A stretch of 60,080 nt of DNA from Streptomyces sp. NRRL S-646. Its GTDB lineage: Bacteria > Actinomycetota > Actinomycetes > Streptomycetales > Streptomycetaceae. Positions 1-8,697 of the stretch are shown here, piece after piece. The first letter of the stretch is position 1. Each line of letters opens with the position of its first letter. Below the pieces are notes generated by a model. The model was given only the letters and a program-made list of their open reading frames with translations, did not search any database and had not been told where the DNA came from. Made by a program: the position numbers and the translations under genes. The stretch lies in NCBI RefSeq assembly GCF_000720765.1, contig NZ_JODC01000036.1:1-60080 (forward strand), given 5' to 3'.

Positions 1-204
1 GTGCAGCAGACTCATCGCTACGGCCTTCGTGCTGGTCAAGTGCCTCTGTGACGGAGCACAGAATCAGACGAAGGCCGCTCTCATGTCAGGCGCTCAGGCG
101 AAAGCGTCAGCAAGTTCGAGGCCATGTTCGACCACAGACGATAAACGCCAAGCTTAGTCACCAGGGCTGAACACGGCGGTAGTGACGGTTTGATTCCGCC
201 TGCC

Positions 205-456
205 CTACACATCGCCCAAACCCTCTGCCAGCTTTGCCGTCTTGTCGGCTAGAGACTTGAGTTGGAAAGTCGTCGCGGGCGCGTTAAACGCCAGTTGGCC
301 AATGAGAGCATTGTTCGACGTGTTAAGCACCCAATTGAGCGAGTCACCGACGGCGTTACTTTCGCCGGGTGCATCTGTGCTTTGGGCCTGGGACGGAACC
401 GTCAGGACCCCGAGGGAGACAACGGTTCCGAGGGCGACGGCAGCGATGCGGCGCAT
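205..456 (-). CDS. small secreted protein of unknown function
   Basis: The protein has 83 residues. It begins with two arginines and a hydrophobic stretch ending near SQAQS, which reads as a Sec signal peptide with cleavage around residue 24-26. The remainder (about 58 residues) is polar and contains no cysteine, with a region rich in Asn, Leu and Ala. The ATG at 456 was chosen over an upstream in-frame start because an AAGGAAG ribosome binding site lies just before it and the signal peptide then starts at the N-terminus. I do not recognise the family. It is separated from the next gene by about 250 bp and transcribed away from it. The secretion call is an inference from the N-terminus only. 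Confidence 0.55.
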   Translation of the reverse strand: MRRIAAVALGTVVSLGVLTVPSQAQSTDAPGESNAVGDSLNWVLNTSNNALIGQLAFNAPATTFQLKSLADKTAKLAEGLGDV

Positions 457-704
457 AGTGACTTCCTTTGCGAATAGGTCAGTTGGGGCAGGCTCGGCGG
501 CTGATTGGAGTCGCCCCAGTGATGCCCAACTCCCCATACGAGCATGCGCTGATCACTCGAACGAGGGTCGGCGAAAGATCCCCCACCGCTCGGGAGGTGA
601 TCCCCCATGCCTCGCAAGCCCCGCCCCTTGCAGTGTCCCTGGGCGCCCCGAGCTGACCCCGGGGGGCGTTAAGTTCCTGGATTCGCCCGGTTGGAGGTGA
701 CACC

Positions 705-1133
705 ATGCCGGGCCCCGTCCCGAAGCGCAGTGACCAGCGCCGACGGCGCAACAAGAACGACGGCCCCCAGCTGGTGAAGGCGCCGGGCGGTGCTGCTCCG
801 GAGATTCCTCCGGGTGACGAGGGTTGGCACCCGATCGCCGCGCGCTGGTACGCGTCGCTGGCGGAGTCCGGGCAGTCCCAGTTCTACGAGGCGTCCGACT
901 GGGCCATGGCGGTCTATCTCGCTGAGGCGATGAGCCGGAATCTGAACTCTGGCAAGTTCTCAGCTCAGTTGCTCCAGACCGTCCCGTCGGGGATGACCGA
1001 TCTTCCGACTTCGGAGGGTGCCCGACGCCGGGCCCGTGTGGAGCTGGAGCGCCACGACGTCGGTGAGGACCCGCGGGAGGTCGCCCGGGTGACGTTGATG
1101 GAGACCTACCGCAAGGCCGCCTCGGGCGGGTGA
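705..1133 (+). CDS. phage terminase small subunit-like protein (orphan)
   Basis: This 142-residue protein starts with a basic leader (MPGPVPKRSDQRRRRN) typical of actinophage small terminases. A helical region with WHPIAARWY, then YEASDWAMAVYLAE and a C-terminal ARVTLMETYRKA helix follow. In phages the small subunit binds packaging sites and hands DNA to the large terminase ATPase. A GGAGGTGAC ribosome binding site precedes the ATG. No large terminase, portal or capsid gene follows; the next recognisable sequence is a broken resolvase. It is therefore a prophage leftover or a domesticated gene. Recognition is by overall pattern, and the basic N-terminus is the strongest part. Confidence 0.6.
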   Translation: MPGPVPKRSDQRRRRNKNDGPQLVKAPGGAAPEIPPGDEGWHPIAARWYASLAESGQSQFYEASDWAMAVYLAEAMSRNLNSGKFSAQLLQTVPSGMTDLPTSEGARRRARVELERHDVGEDPREVARVTLMETYRKAASGG

Positions 1134-1234
1134 CGCGGGTCGCTTCCCTGCGAGCGGTGAGTCCCGTCTTGTCCTGTAGGTTCTCAAAAATGGCGCCATA
1201 TTCTCAGAGGGTGTTCCGTGATGGTTCGTCGGGT

Positions 1235-1431
1235 TTTAGGTTGATTTAGGGTCCTGCGCGGGTGGTGTGGGTCGGGGGCGAGTCTGAGCGCCTTTCCAGT
1301 TTCGGCCGCGTCTTGACCCGGGTGGAGATCTTCTCGGAGCACATCCGCCTGCAGACTGGTTCGAGCGCGTCGAGTTGGGACTGGAGTTCCTGCTGCGCGG
1401 TCGAGCAGCGCGCGTAACCGATCCGGATGGG
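1235..1431 (-). pseudogene. resolvase/invertase (serine recombinase) N-terminal fragment
   Basis: Reading the minus strand from about 1431 gives IRIGYARCSTAQQELQ, then QLDALEPVC and SEKISTRVKTRP. These match the catalytic N-terminus of serine recombinases, with the nucleophilic Ser in the YARCST motif. After about 45 residues the homology moves into another frame (KALRLA) and then stops, and there is no DNA-binding domain. It is a decayed mobile-element relict. The remaining intergenic sequence from 1134 to 1645 contains nothing else I recognise. Confidence 0.55.
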
Positions 1432-1645
1432 GGTCGCCGCCGCGACGTCGACCGACTGTCGGCGTGATGGCCGCTCTTCCCACGATCCTAGTGGAGTCCA
1501 GGCGTCAGGCTGGGGTGATGGAAGGTCCGCGGGGTGTGCTTACGCCAGGTCCTGTCCGGACACAAGGGAGCCGGGTCGGCCTCAGGGTGTTGCGGGCGGC
1601 CCGGCCGGCTCTCTTACCTGTTGGTGAGGGCTGGTGGGTGTGTGG

Positions 1646-2581
1646 TCAGCCGGTGCAACTGGGGACTGCGGGGGAACTGCCGGTGCAGTTGTTGGGGGTG
1701 TTGCCGGAGATCGGGGACGTGGTGATCGTCATCGTGCCGTTTTCGCGGTAGACGCCGCCGGCATTGAGGGTGGCGTGGTTGGTGCTGACCGGGGTGCTGG
1801 TCAAGGTGGTTGCGGTGGAGTTGATGGCGGCGATGCCACCGCCCTGCGACCCGGTGTTCGTCCCGTTGACGAAGCTGCTGGTGGTCGTCAGCGTGCTTCG
1901 GAGGCCGTTGTAGATGCCGCCGCCCCTGCCAACGGCGGTGTTGTTGGACACGGTACTGCCGGTGAACGTCGCCGTTGCCCCGGTGGCGGGGGCGCTGATG
2001 TCGGCGTTGGACAGGCCGCCGCCCTTGCCCAGGGCGGTGTTGCCGGTGAGGGCGCTGGCGGTGAGGGTCACCGTGCCGTCGTTGAGGATGCCACCGCCGT
2101 CAGTTCCGGCGAGGCCGTTGCTGAGGGTGATGTTCCCCTTGAGGGTGAAGTTGCCGGTGGGGGCGACCTTGGCGATACGGAAGGGGAGGGTACCCACGGC
2201 CGTTGAGCGGGTGATGATGTTGTTGTTGCCGGACAGGGTGATGGCGGTGGTGATGATCGGCAGTCCGTCCGGCCCGTCTGTGTCGCTGCCGTGGGACGTG
2301 GTGAGGGTGTACGTGCAGTCCTTCGTCAGGACCACGGTGCCCCCGCCGGCGGAGTTGGCGGTGTTGATGGCGTTGATCAGCGCCGTCTCGGTGCACGCCA
2401 CGGCCGCCTGTGCGGTGGTCGGGGCGAAGACGGCCATTCCCGCGGCCAGGGCGAAGGCTCCGGCAAGGACCGGTGCGGTGTGGATGCGCCGGATGGCGCC
2501 ACCGCCGGGGGTACGGCGGGCTGTCCTGATCCACCGCCTCTGTGCGACCCTGCTGTGCCGGGTCGTGTGCAGAACTCTCAT
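1646..2581 (-). CDS. secreted right-handed beta-helix (CSLREA/polymorphic-repeat-like) protein
   Basis: The protein has 311 residues. A long basic N-terminus is followed by a hydrophobic signal segment (FALAAGMAVFAPTTAQA). The mature part starts with ACTETALINAINTANSAGGG, the usual opening of secreted parallel beta-helix repeat proteins. Repeats of the GGGI.N.G type follow (GGGILNDG, GGGLSNAD, GGGIYNGL, GGGIAAIN), with many Thr, Asn and Gly. It ends with a Cys-containing tail (NNCTGSSPAVPSCTG). The start at 2581 is preceded by ACTGGAGGT. A role outside the cell in surface binding or polysaccharide handling is common in the family but cannot be assigned here. Confidence 0.65.
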   Translation of the reverse strand: MRVLHTTRHSRVAQRRWIRTARRTPGGGAIRRIHTAPVLAGAFALAAGMAVFAPTTAQAAVACTETALINAINTANSAGGGTVVLTKDCTYTLTTSHGSDTDGPDGLPIITTAITLSGNNNIITRSTAVGTLPFRIAKVAPTGNFTLKGNITLSNGLAGTDGGGILNDGTVTLTASALTGNTALGKGGGLSNADISAPATGATATFTGSTVSNNTAVGRGGGIYNGLRSTLTTTSSFVNGTNTGSQGGGIAAINSTATTLTSTPVSTNHATLNAGGVYRENGTMTITTSPISGNTPNNCTGSSPAVPSCTG

Positions 2582-3083
2582 GCACGTACCTCCAGTTGCT
2601 GAATGCCCATCAGTCCGGGCGGCATGAGTATGCGTCGGGAGGCACGTCAAGTGCGCCTCCCGCGCAGGGGCGCACAGACGGATCCGTGAGCGCATTGCCG
2701 CGAGCGACGGCGGTCTCTCCTTGGAATGTGGGGCGGTAGAGCCCTGTGGGGCGTGACGTCCGAACCGCTTTCTGAATCGACCAGCCAGCGCTGCGATCGC
2801 AGTTTGGGTATGCCGGTGAGGCAGGCGGAGAGGCGGGTGAGGCTGATGGCGGCGCCCATGGAATGGTTCCTGATCGCGACGATGGTCTGTACAACCCCAA
2901 CGGGCTCGCGCAGACCGACGTCACGAAGACCCTCGCGGTTTTACCAACAGGGTCACCACTTCGTCGCATGGGCCCCACCGCCGTCCACGATCCTTCTCAC
3001 CGACATCACCGTGCCGATGTCCCAAGGCCGACTGGCCGGGCCCTGACTGGATGCTCTGCGAGGTTCATCCGTCCTCATAGTGC
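2582..3083. other. intergenic, no gene recognised
   Basis: About 500 bp lie between the start of the beta-helix gene and the left end of the IS5-type element. It must hold the beta-helix gene promoter on the minus strand. I found no convincing ORF or repeat. Confidence 0.4.
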
Positions 3084-3139
3084 TTGGGCTGATTGTTCGG
3101 TTCGACGGTTTCACCCTTGGCCGGGTACGCGGTGCACTG

Positions 3140-4027
3140 ATGGGTGTGGACGGACGTGAGCCTTACCCGAGTGACCTGTCGGATGAAGCCTGGGAGCTGA
3201 TCCGGCCGGTGATCACCGCGTGGAAGGCAAAGCATCCCTCGGTCAGCGGCCACGAAGGGCATTACGCGATGCGGGAGATCGTGAACTCGCTGCTGTATCA
3301 GGCCCGGACCGGCTGCCAGTGGCGCTACCTGCCCCACGACCTGCCGCCCACGAGCGCGGTGTACTACTACTTCGGCCTGTGGCGCGACGACGGCACCGCC
3401 GAGACCATCCACGAGCTGCTGCGCTGGCAGGCCCGGGAGATGCGTCGGCGGCGCGAGGCCCCCACCGCCGTCGTGCTGGACTCGCAGACCGTGCGGGCCT
3501 CTGTCAACGCGCCCCAGGAGACCACCGGGCTGGATCCGGGCAAGAGGAGCCCGGGCCGGAAAAGAGGCATCGCCACCGACGTGATCGGCCTGGTCATCGC
3601 CGTACTTGTGGTCGCGGCGAGCGTGCACGACAACGCCATCGGAACCGCCTTGCTCGACAAGGTCACCGCGACCGCGCCGACAGTGACGAAGGCGTGGGTG
3701 GACGCCGGGTTCAAGGAGGCCGTCGTGGAGCACGGTGCCCGCCTCGGCATCGACGTCGAGATCGTCCAACGCGAGCCCGGAACACGCGGGTTCACTCCGC
3801 AGTCCAAGCGGTGGGTGGACGAGCAGACGCTTGGCACCCTCATGCTGCACAGACGTCTCGTGCGTGACTACGAGACCAGGACGGCCAGTTCGGTGGCCTG
3901 GATCCACTGGTCCATGACCGACGTCATGCTCCACCGTCTCACCCGCACCACCACCGCGACCTGGCGCGACCCGGCGCGACCCGGCCGCCCGGCGGCCGGT
4001 ACCCCCACAGAGCGGGAGCATCGATGA
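3140..4027 (+). CDS. IS5 family transposase (DDE)
   Basis: This 295-residue transposase opens with YPSDLSDEAWELI, the usual N-terminal IS5/IS4-like motif. RTGCQWRYLPHDLPP follows, then the first catalytic Asp in VVLDSQTVRAS, the RGIATDVIGLV strand, and the second Asp in KAWVDAGFK. The C-terminus contains RRLVRDYETR, carrying the conserved Arg and Glu region (Y-(2)-R-(3)-E type). The ATG at 3140 gives the canonical N-terminus. The final codons overlap the next ATG by four bases (ATGA), so the accessory protein is probably translated by coupling. The gene appears full length. Confidence 0.85.
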   Translation: MGVDGREPYPSDLSDEAWELIRPVITAWKAKHPSVSGHEGHYAMREIVNSLLYQARTGCQWRYLPHDLPPTSAVYYYFGLWRDDGTAETIHELLRWQAREMRRRREAPTAVVLDSQTVRASVNAPQETTGLDPGKRSPGRKRGIATDVIGLVIAVLVVAASVHDNAIGTALLDKVTATAPTVTKAWVDAGFKEAVVEHGARLGIDVEIVQREPGTRGFTPQSKRWVDEQTLGTLMLHRRLVRDYETRTASSVAWIHWSMTDVMLHRLTRTTTATWRDPARPGRPAAGTPTEREHR

Positions 4028-4443
4028 AGCACCTCCTGGACAAGATCGAAACCCGGCAGCAGCTGATACGCGAGACCGCCGGGCAACTGCGTGAACTGAT
4101 CGCACTCCTCACCGAACAGCTCACAGCCGCCGAACGCACCCTGGAACGCCTGGACATCACCCGCGCAACCATGCTGGAATTGGCCGCCGAGGACGGCATC
4201 GAACCGCCCGAACCACTGCCGCCCGGCTACCGCGAGGTCCTCGCCACCTGCGAACAGGCCGGACACGGACTCCGCGCCAGGGAGATCTGCGAAATCCTGG
4301 GCATCGGCACCGAACCACGGCACACCGAGAGCGTCCGCCCCAAGCTCAAACGCCTGGTCGACCGCGACATCCTCACCGAGCCCGAACCCGGCCTGTTCAC
4401 CCTGTCCCGGCCGACGCCGTCCTCGCCAGCCGAGTCGGGCTGA
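4024..4443 (+). CDS. IS-associated accessory protein, coiled-coil plus winged-helix-like
   Basis: The 139-residue protein overlaps the transposase stop by ATGA. Residues 1-55 form a heptad-rich helix (IETRQQLIRETAGQLRELIA and following), probably a coiled coil. After a proline-rich linker the C-terminal half reads like a small winged helix (CEILGIG, then SVRPKLKRLVDRDILTEPEPGLFTLS). Such genes commonly accompany some Streptomyces IS5-type transposases and may regulate or assist transposition. The exact function is unknown; the C-terminal fold is inferred from pattern only. Confidence 0.7.
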   Translation: MKHLLDKIETRQQLIRETAGQLRELIALLTEQLTAAERTLERLDITRATMLELAAEDGIEPPEPLPPGYREVLATCEQAGHGLRAREICEILGIGTEPRHTESVRPKLKRLVDRDILTEPEPGLFTLSRPTPSSPAESG

Positions 4444-4460
4444 GCACCGACACAGCCCAA

Positions 4461-4854
4461 TGTCTGCTCAGCACGAACCGTCGCAGAACACCCACTCAGG
4501 ACTAGCTCGTCCAAGCCCTGCGTCTCGATCTGCTCCACACCGAGGCCAAGAGCCCTGAGTTGTGGATCGAACATAGCCTCAGCGACCTTCGCCAGTCGGA
4601 CCGTCACACTTGACGCCCGTCCCATTGCTCCCTCTGCCACTGTCCCCTTCTCGACGGGGCACTCTGCCACCAGTGCGTCCCTTGCGGCAGCGCTTTCACC
4701 AACCCCACGTGGCATCCATCGAAGGAGTAGCCTGACCAGCGCAGACACGACCGGACGACACACGAACCGTTGATAACGCCCGGGCCAAGGAAGACGACGT
4801 TCTCGTTGCCCGCGATCAAGTCCAACGTGCCCAGATGCACGCAGTTCCAGGGCG
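4461..4854. other. unassigned stretch downstream of the IS
   Basis: On the minus strand this stretch reads as a plausible protein segment (VRLAKVAEAMFDPQLRALGL, then GVEQIETQGLDELVLSG) that stops exactly at the IS end. It may be a gene cut by the insertion, but I could not find its continuation on the left side of the element. Confidence 0.3.
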
Positions 4855-5790
4855 GACATGCTGCCGACGGCTCTGTGGCCCGCGTGGGCCCTGCGCTTGT
4901 CTCCCCGGCACGCCGACGGCCGCCCCACAGCCCAACGCGCGGACGAACTCCTCACCGTCACCTGCATGCTGGCCGGCAAAACCACCTCGATCCAGGACAC
5001 GGCTCGCCTGACCGGCACCACCTTCAGCCGGCACACCGTGTCCACGTTCCCCGCCGAACTCACCTGCCGCAGCGACTGCGCCGGTGGGCTGCACGTACTG
5101 CTCCTACTGGCCGACCACCTCGATGCGCACGGCTCCCCCATCGACTACGCCCGCCGCCGCGCCCTGTTCACCACCCGGCCCCGCTTCATCGACCCGCAGA
5201 CGTGGCTGGACCTGCACATGCGACTGCGCGCGGCCCCGGCCCTCGACTGCCCGGCACGCCCAGCGCTGGATCTTCCAGACCCTGACCGGGTCACCCCCGC
5301 GCCTCGCGCACCCGGACATCGCGCCCGCCAGCCGCTCACAAGACGGGCAGTACCTGCGTTTTCGCGGGCGGATCCTGCCTGCCGAGCACGAACTGCTCCA
5401 TCACACCGCACGCACCCTGCTGGACGAACACGGCATCGACGAACCCATCCAGTGGACTCCCCGATTGCCCTCCCGCACGCTCCGTCGCCTCGCACTCCCC
5501 GGACCCGACCCGGACAGCATCGCCGCCGCCCGGCTCCACCAGGCCGTGCCCGGCGGTGACTACTCCATCACCCGGCTCGCTCACACCCTGCAAACGACCC
5601 CCGCCCACGTCGTCTACCTGCTGTCCCAGCACCCCGCCGACTGGAGCGGTCCACGCTTCCGGCGCACCCAGACCACCGCCACCCGCGTAGCGCAATGGCG
5701 CACCTGGTACGAACAACGCGACGTCTCCCTGCAGACATCGCCGACCGCGAAGGAACCAGCCTCGCCACCGTCCACCTCGCCCTGCTCAAG
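4855..5790 (+). pseudogene. TniQ-family protein, C-terminal half, frameshifted (copy 1)
   Basis: The reading starts LPTALWPAWALRLSP, matching the mid-part of Streptomyces TniQ-family transposition accessory proteins. It continues with LLADHLDAHGSPIDYARRR. At about 5248 one extra T, absent from the second copy near 22.0 kb, shifts the frame, and the homology then continues as LLHHTARTLLDEHGIDEP, LALPGPDPDSIAAARLHQAV and HVVYLLSQHPADW. The N-terminal zinc-finger half is missing. TniQ proteins help target Tn7/Tn5053-like transposition; this copy is not functional. A second, shorter copy follows the PKS cluster. Confidence 0.6.
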
Positions 5791-5904
5791 AACGGCGTTG
5801 CCATACGCTTCTCAAGAGCCCGCACGACTCACCGGTGAACCGCTCCGGGGTCGGTCGGAGCCTCCATCAGCCCCGGAGCGGCTCATCCGCCACGGCTTCG
5901 GGGC

Positions 5905-5990
5905 CGTCGAGGGCCAGAAAGATCAAAATGCTGAAGCGGCAGATGTTCGGCCGCGCCGACTTCGACCTCCTATCCGCAAGCGGATCCTTC
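5905..5990 (+). pseudogene. ISL3 family transposase C-terminal fragment
   Basis: One plus-strand frame reads RKIKMLKRQMFGRADFDLL, the highly conserved C-terminal tail of ISL3 (IS204/IS1001/IS1165) transposases. The catalytic part is missing, and after this point the frame is disrupted. A different ISL3 C-terminal fragment lies between the second class II terpene cyclase and the class I terpene synthase. Confidence 0.65.
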
Positions 5991-6172
5991 TCGACCGCGC
6001 GAGGCCGTTCATGATCGCGCTTGCGGTGCCCCTCCGTGACCCCGGCACTGAAAGTGATCCAAAACCCACTTTCAAAGACCGCCGACCGCGCGGGTGACAA
6101 TGCAGCCCCTGAGCGGCACACCGATCTACCCAACTTACCGGGGCGCTACCCCCTTGGTGCAGGCATCAGGAC

Positions 6173-6712
6173 CTAATCGACGCTGTAGTAGGTAGAGCAG
6201 GTGTAAGCGGCCCCCGCAGTGATGTTGGCGTGAGATGCGTCGCCGGGTGCGGCGACACCCTTTGCCGTCTTGCCGGCGATCTTCACCGTGGAATGATGCC
6301 ACTCCGTCTGGTGCAAGTAATTCGAGTAGCAGTACTTACTGGCGACTCCTGTTATGTACCAGCCGTAACACCACTTGCCGCCGCTGGCGTTGACGCATGC
6401 CTCCGACAGCGGGCTAACAGACTCCGCCGAAGCGTCCATCTTGAACGTCACCACACCCCATTCAGAGGGGTTGCCCAGCTCTGCGGGCGGCTGGGCACCG
6501 TCCCCGCGATAGTGGACGGTGACGGTTGCTCCGGAGGCGGCGGCGCTGGCGGTTGCAGGCGCGTCCGCCAGCGAGGGCGCCACGGGCATGGCTTCGTCCT
6601 GTGGTGCGACGGCAGGGGCGTGGCCCTCTGCTGCTGCAGGAGTTGTGACTGCGCCACCTGCGAAGGCGATGGTGATGCCGATGGTGCACAGGAGCTTCTT
6701 TGCGCGTGTCAT
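6173..6712 (-). CDS. lactococcin 972 family bacteriocin-like secreted protein
   Basis: The protein has 179 residues. A signal peptide (MTRAKKLLCTIGITIAFAGG, ending near PAAAEG) precedes an Ala/Pro-rich propeptide-like region of about 75 residues. The C-terminal domain contains GGKWCYGW, YCYSNYLHQTEWHHSTVKI and ASHANITAGAAY, matching the G-x-W-x-YG and SNY.H....HS(S/T)V pattern of lactococcin 972. Lactococcin 972 interferes with septum formation by binding lipid II in sensitive cells. The start at 6712 follows AAAGGTGACC. The family's usual membrane immunity protein and ABC transporter are not beside it. The extra cysteines in the domain (KWCYG, KYCYS, YTCST) suggest disulfides. Confidence 0.75.
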   Translation of the reverse strand: MTRAKKLLCTIGITIAFAGGAVTTPAAAEGHAPAVAPQDEAMPVAPSLADAPATASAAASGATVTVHYRGDGAQPPAELGNPSEWGVVTFKMDASAESVSPLSEACVNASGGKWCYGWYITGVASKYCYSNYLHQTEWHHSTVKIAGKTAKGVAAPGDASHANITAGAAYTCSTYYSVD

Positions 6713-6940
6713 GGTCACCTTTCTTTGATGGTGCGGCCCGACCTGGCGCCGTGGTTCCGCGACGACGGTGCATAGCAAGGTCAGCAACGGGCTGACGGGT
6801 GACCGGCGAGGGGCGTTGGCGCTGAGGCTTCGGTTGGGACGTCAGTTCCGCCCGGTGTCAGGCGGCTGATGTCAGTTTCTGGGCAGCCCGCGCGGACATG
6901 TTGACGCCGAGTCCACGGTTGTTTGACGATCCGTCCGCGC

Positions 6941-7936
6941 TCAGTCGGCTGCGGGTCCGTCTCCGGTTTGAAGCAGGGCCCGGCGTCGGTAGTCGCGGGG
7001 CGACATGCCGTAGGCCGAGCGGAACGCGCGTGTGAAGACCGGATGGTGCTCGAAGCCCGCGCGCACGGCGACAAGATGCACCGGCGCGTCACGCCGGGCT
7101 GGATCGGCGAGCATCTCGCGGGCACGTTCCAGACGCAGGTGGCGGATCCAGCCAGACACCGTGGTCTCGCGGTCCTGGAACAGCCGGTGGAGATGGCTGG
7201 TCGAGATGTGGTGCGCGGCGGCGATGGTGGCCGGTGTCAGGTCGGGGTCGTGCAGGTGGTCGCGGATGAACGCCTGGATGCGCAGGGTCAGGGTCCGTCT
7301 CCGGGATTCGGCGGGCAGGCGCTCCATGGCGTCGAGCGCGTTCGCGAACACGGCCGCGAGCAGGTCGAGCAGGACCGTCTCCAGCCGGGGCGCGTCGGCG
7401 GCGGTGTACGAACGGGGGTTGTCCCTCAGGGTGGTGAGGAAGGCCGTCAGCAGGGCCCCTACGCCCTCCTGTCCCGTCATCCGGTGACCGATTACCCGGT
7501 CGAGATCATCCGCGGGCAGGGGTAGGCGTGCTCGGGGCAGGTCGACGCTCACGGCGGCCACGCCTTCACCCTGAGGGCCCAGGAGAATGTCGAAGGGACG
7601 GGAGGAGTCGTTGGTACGGAGCTCGTACGGGCCGTACAGGGCGTCCGGGCCGCCCATGCGGAAACCCACGGTGCCCTTGGTGATCAGCGAGAAGTGGATC
7701 ATCTCCGGGTCGGAGCCGCGGATGAGCCGCGGAGTCCGCCTGATGGTCTGGGGCGACCAGACCGAGGACCACACGAGCGCGCCCCCCAGTCGGACGACGC
7801 ACTGCTGCGCGCGGAAGTCGGAGTCGGGACGGCAGACCAGGTCCACGGGCGCGTGTGTCTGGGACAACTTCTCCCGCCACGCGTCGACGCGGTCGGCCAC
7901 CGGTAAGTCCTCGCTCCTGAACACTGTTTCGATCAT
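6941..7936 (-). CDS. AraC family transcriptional regulator
   Basis: This 331-residue protein has an AraC_binding_2-type cupin sensor at the N-terminus (residues about 10-190; WREKLSQTHAPVD, then SLITKGTVGF). The C-terminal double helix-turn-helix has IAAAHHISTSHLHRLFQ and the signature RAGFEHHPVFTRAFRSAYGM. The start at 7936 puts MIETVFRSEDLPVADR at the N-terminus, as is typical for this subgroup. Further upstream in-frame starts would add an unrelated hydrophobic leader. The ligand is unknown. It lies between the bacteriocin gene and a TPR regulator, all on the minus strand, and might control either or the adjacent biosynthetic genes. Confidence 0.85.
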   Translation of the reverse strand: MIETVFRSEDLPVADRVDAWREKLSQTHAPVDLVCRPDSDFRAQQCVVRLGGALVWSSVWSPQTIRRTPRLIRGSDPEMIHFSLITKGTVGFRMGGPDALYGPYELRTNDSSRPFDILLGPQGEGVAAVSVDLPRARLPLPADDLDRVIGHRMTGQEGVGALLTAFLTTLRDNPRSYTAADAPRLETVLLDLLAAVFANALDAMERLPAESRRRTLTLRIQAFIRDHLHDPDLTPATIAAAHHISTSHLHRLFQDRETTVSGWIRHLRLERAREMLADPARRDAPVHLVAVRAGFEHHPVFTRAFRSAYGMSPRDYRRRALLQTGDGPAAD

Positions 7937-8697
7937 CGCTTCTACCCCCGTAGCCGCGTGGATGAACACCGGGCCCTGGTGACCCGGGCACACCACCAGC
8001 ATGCCGAGGAGCAAAGAAGCAGCAAAGAGTTTCGCTCCGTTCGGCGTGAATCGGTCCCTCGGCTGCGCACCCTCACGATGGTGTGTTCGTTCCACCCGCC
8101 CAGTAGGGTTTTGCGGCCTGGGCCGATACGTGAAACACGCGGTTTCCTGTGCTCCTTGAGGTGCCTAGGCTCAAGTTTGATCAAGCAGAGAAACGGCATG
8201 TCAGTCGTCAGCAAGTGAGTCCTCTGTCACCGATCGCTGAGTCGATAGCAGGGATCACGGTGCGCCAAGCGGCTCAACAGCAACGATTCTGCGGTTACCC
8301 GGCCGGCGCCCATGGGCGGGGCGCCGCCGGATCAAGGGCTGGGCCGATTCATTCTGGCGCCATGCAAGATCCTTTCGACGCTGCCCTGGTTCTTCCGTCC
8401 CCGGCCCCCCACTCGGCGACGAAGGGCTCGGATGCGCTATCGGTGCATCCGCTGCCTGGAATTCAGCCAGCCACGGTGGTCTGCGGCATCACGGCGGCGC
8501 CCTCACAGGAGGGCGGCGGCGCGGGCGAGGAGGTCGGCGGCTGCCTGGTCGTGCAAGATCCGATCGATGCGGCCATTGCTCTGTCGCCCCGGCTCTCCGG
8601 CAGGGCTGCGCAGGCCCCAGATCCGTCGGTACTTCCTCCGCGCGAAATTGGTCGGGGGCGCAGGCGCGGCAGTTCGCTCGATGAAGCGGGCGGTCCG
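7937..8697. other. intergenic with one palindrome, no gene recognised
   Basis: About 760 bp separate the AraC and TPR regulator genes. Apart from the palindrome at 8155-8175 and a six-codon ORF that follows it (start 8198), no gene is evident. On the minus strand at about 8510-8660 a plausible C-terminal sequence can be read (RRKYRRIWGLRSPAGEPGR) but I do not recognise it and it has no matching N-terminus. Confidence 0.35.
8155..8175 (+). promoter_or_regulatory. MerR-type operator-like palindrome
   Basis: The sequence CTTGAG, nine bases, CTCAAG is a perfect 6-bp dyad resembling the spacer palindromes of MerR-family promoters. It lies about 22 bp before an ATG that reads only MSVVSK before a stop. 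The promoter may once have driven a gene now lost. There is no nearby merR-type regulator. Confidence 0.3.

Larger units (their letters stand above)
3084..4460 (+). mobile_element. IS5-type insertion sequence with accessory ORF
   Basis: This 1.38-kb element carries a transposase and a short overlapping accessory gene. The ends are recognised by an inverted TTGGGCTG at 3084-3091 and CAGCCCAA at 4453-4460, with weaker similarity further in (TTGTTCGG against TGTCGGTG). I could not identify a target-site duplication. Both genes are intact, so this is the best-preserved mobile element in the first 10 kb. Confidence 0.55.

Noticed and set aside
205..2581. An intact prophage around the terminase-like gene
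   Set aside because: No structural, lysis or integrase genes are nearby, only decayed or unrelated genes.
8218..8697. Possible gene fragment on the minus strand downstream of the TPR regulator
   Set aside because: A plausible C-terminal string is readable but with no family match, start or ribosome binding site.
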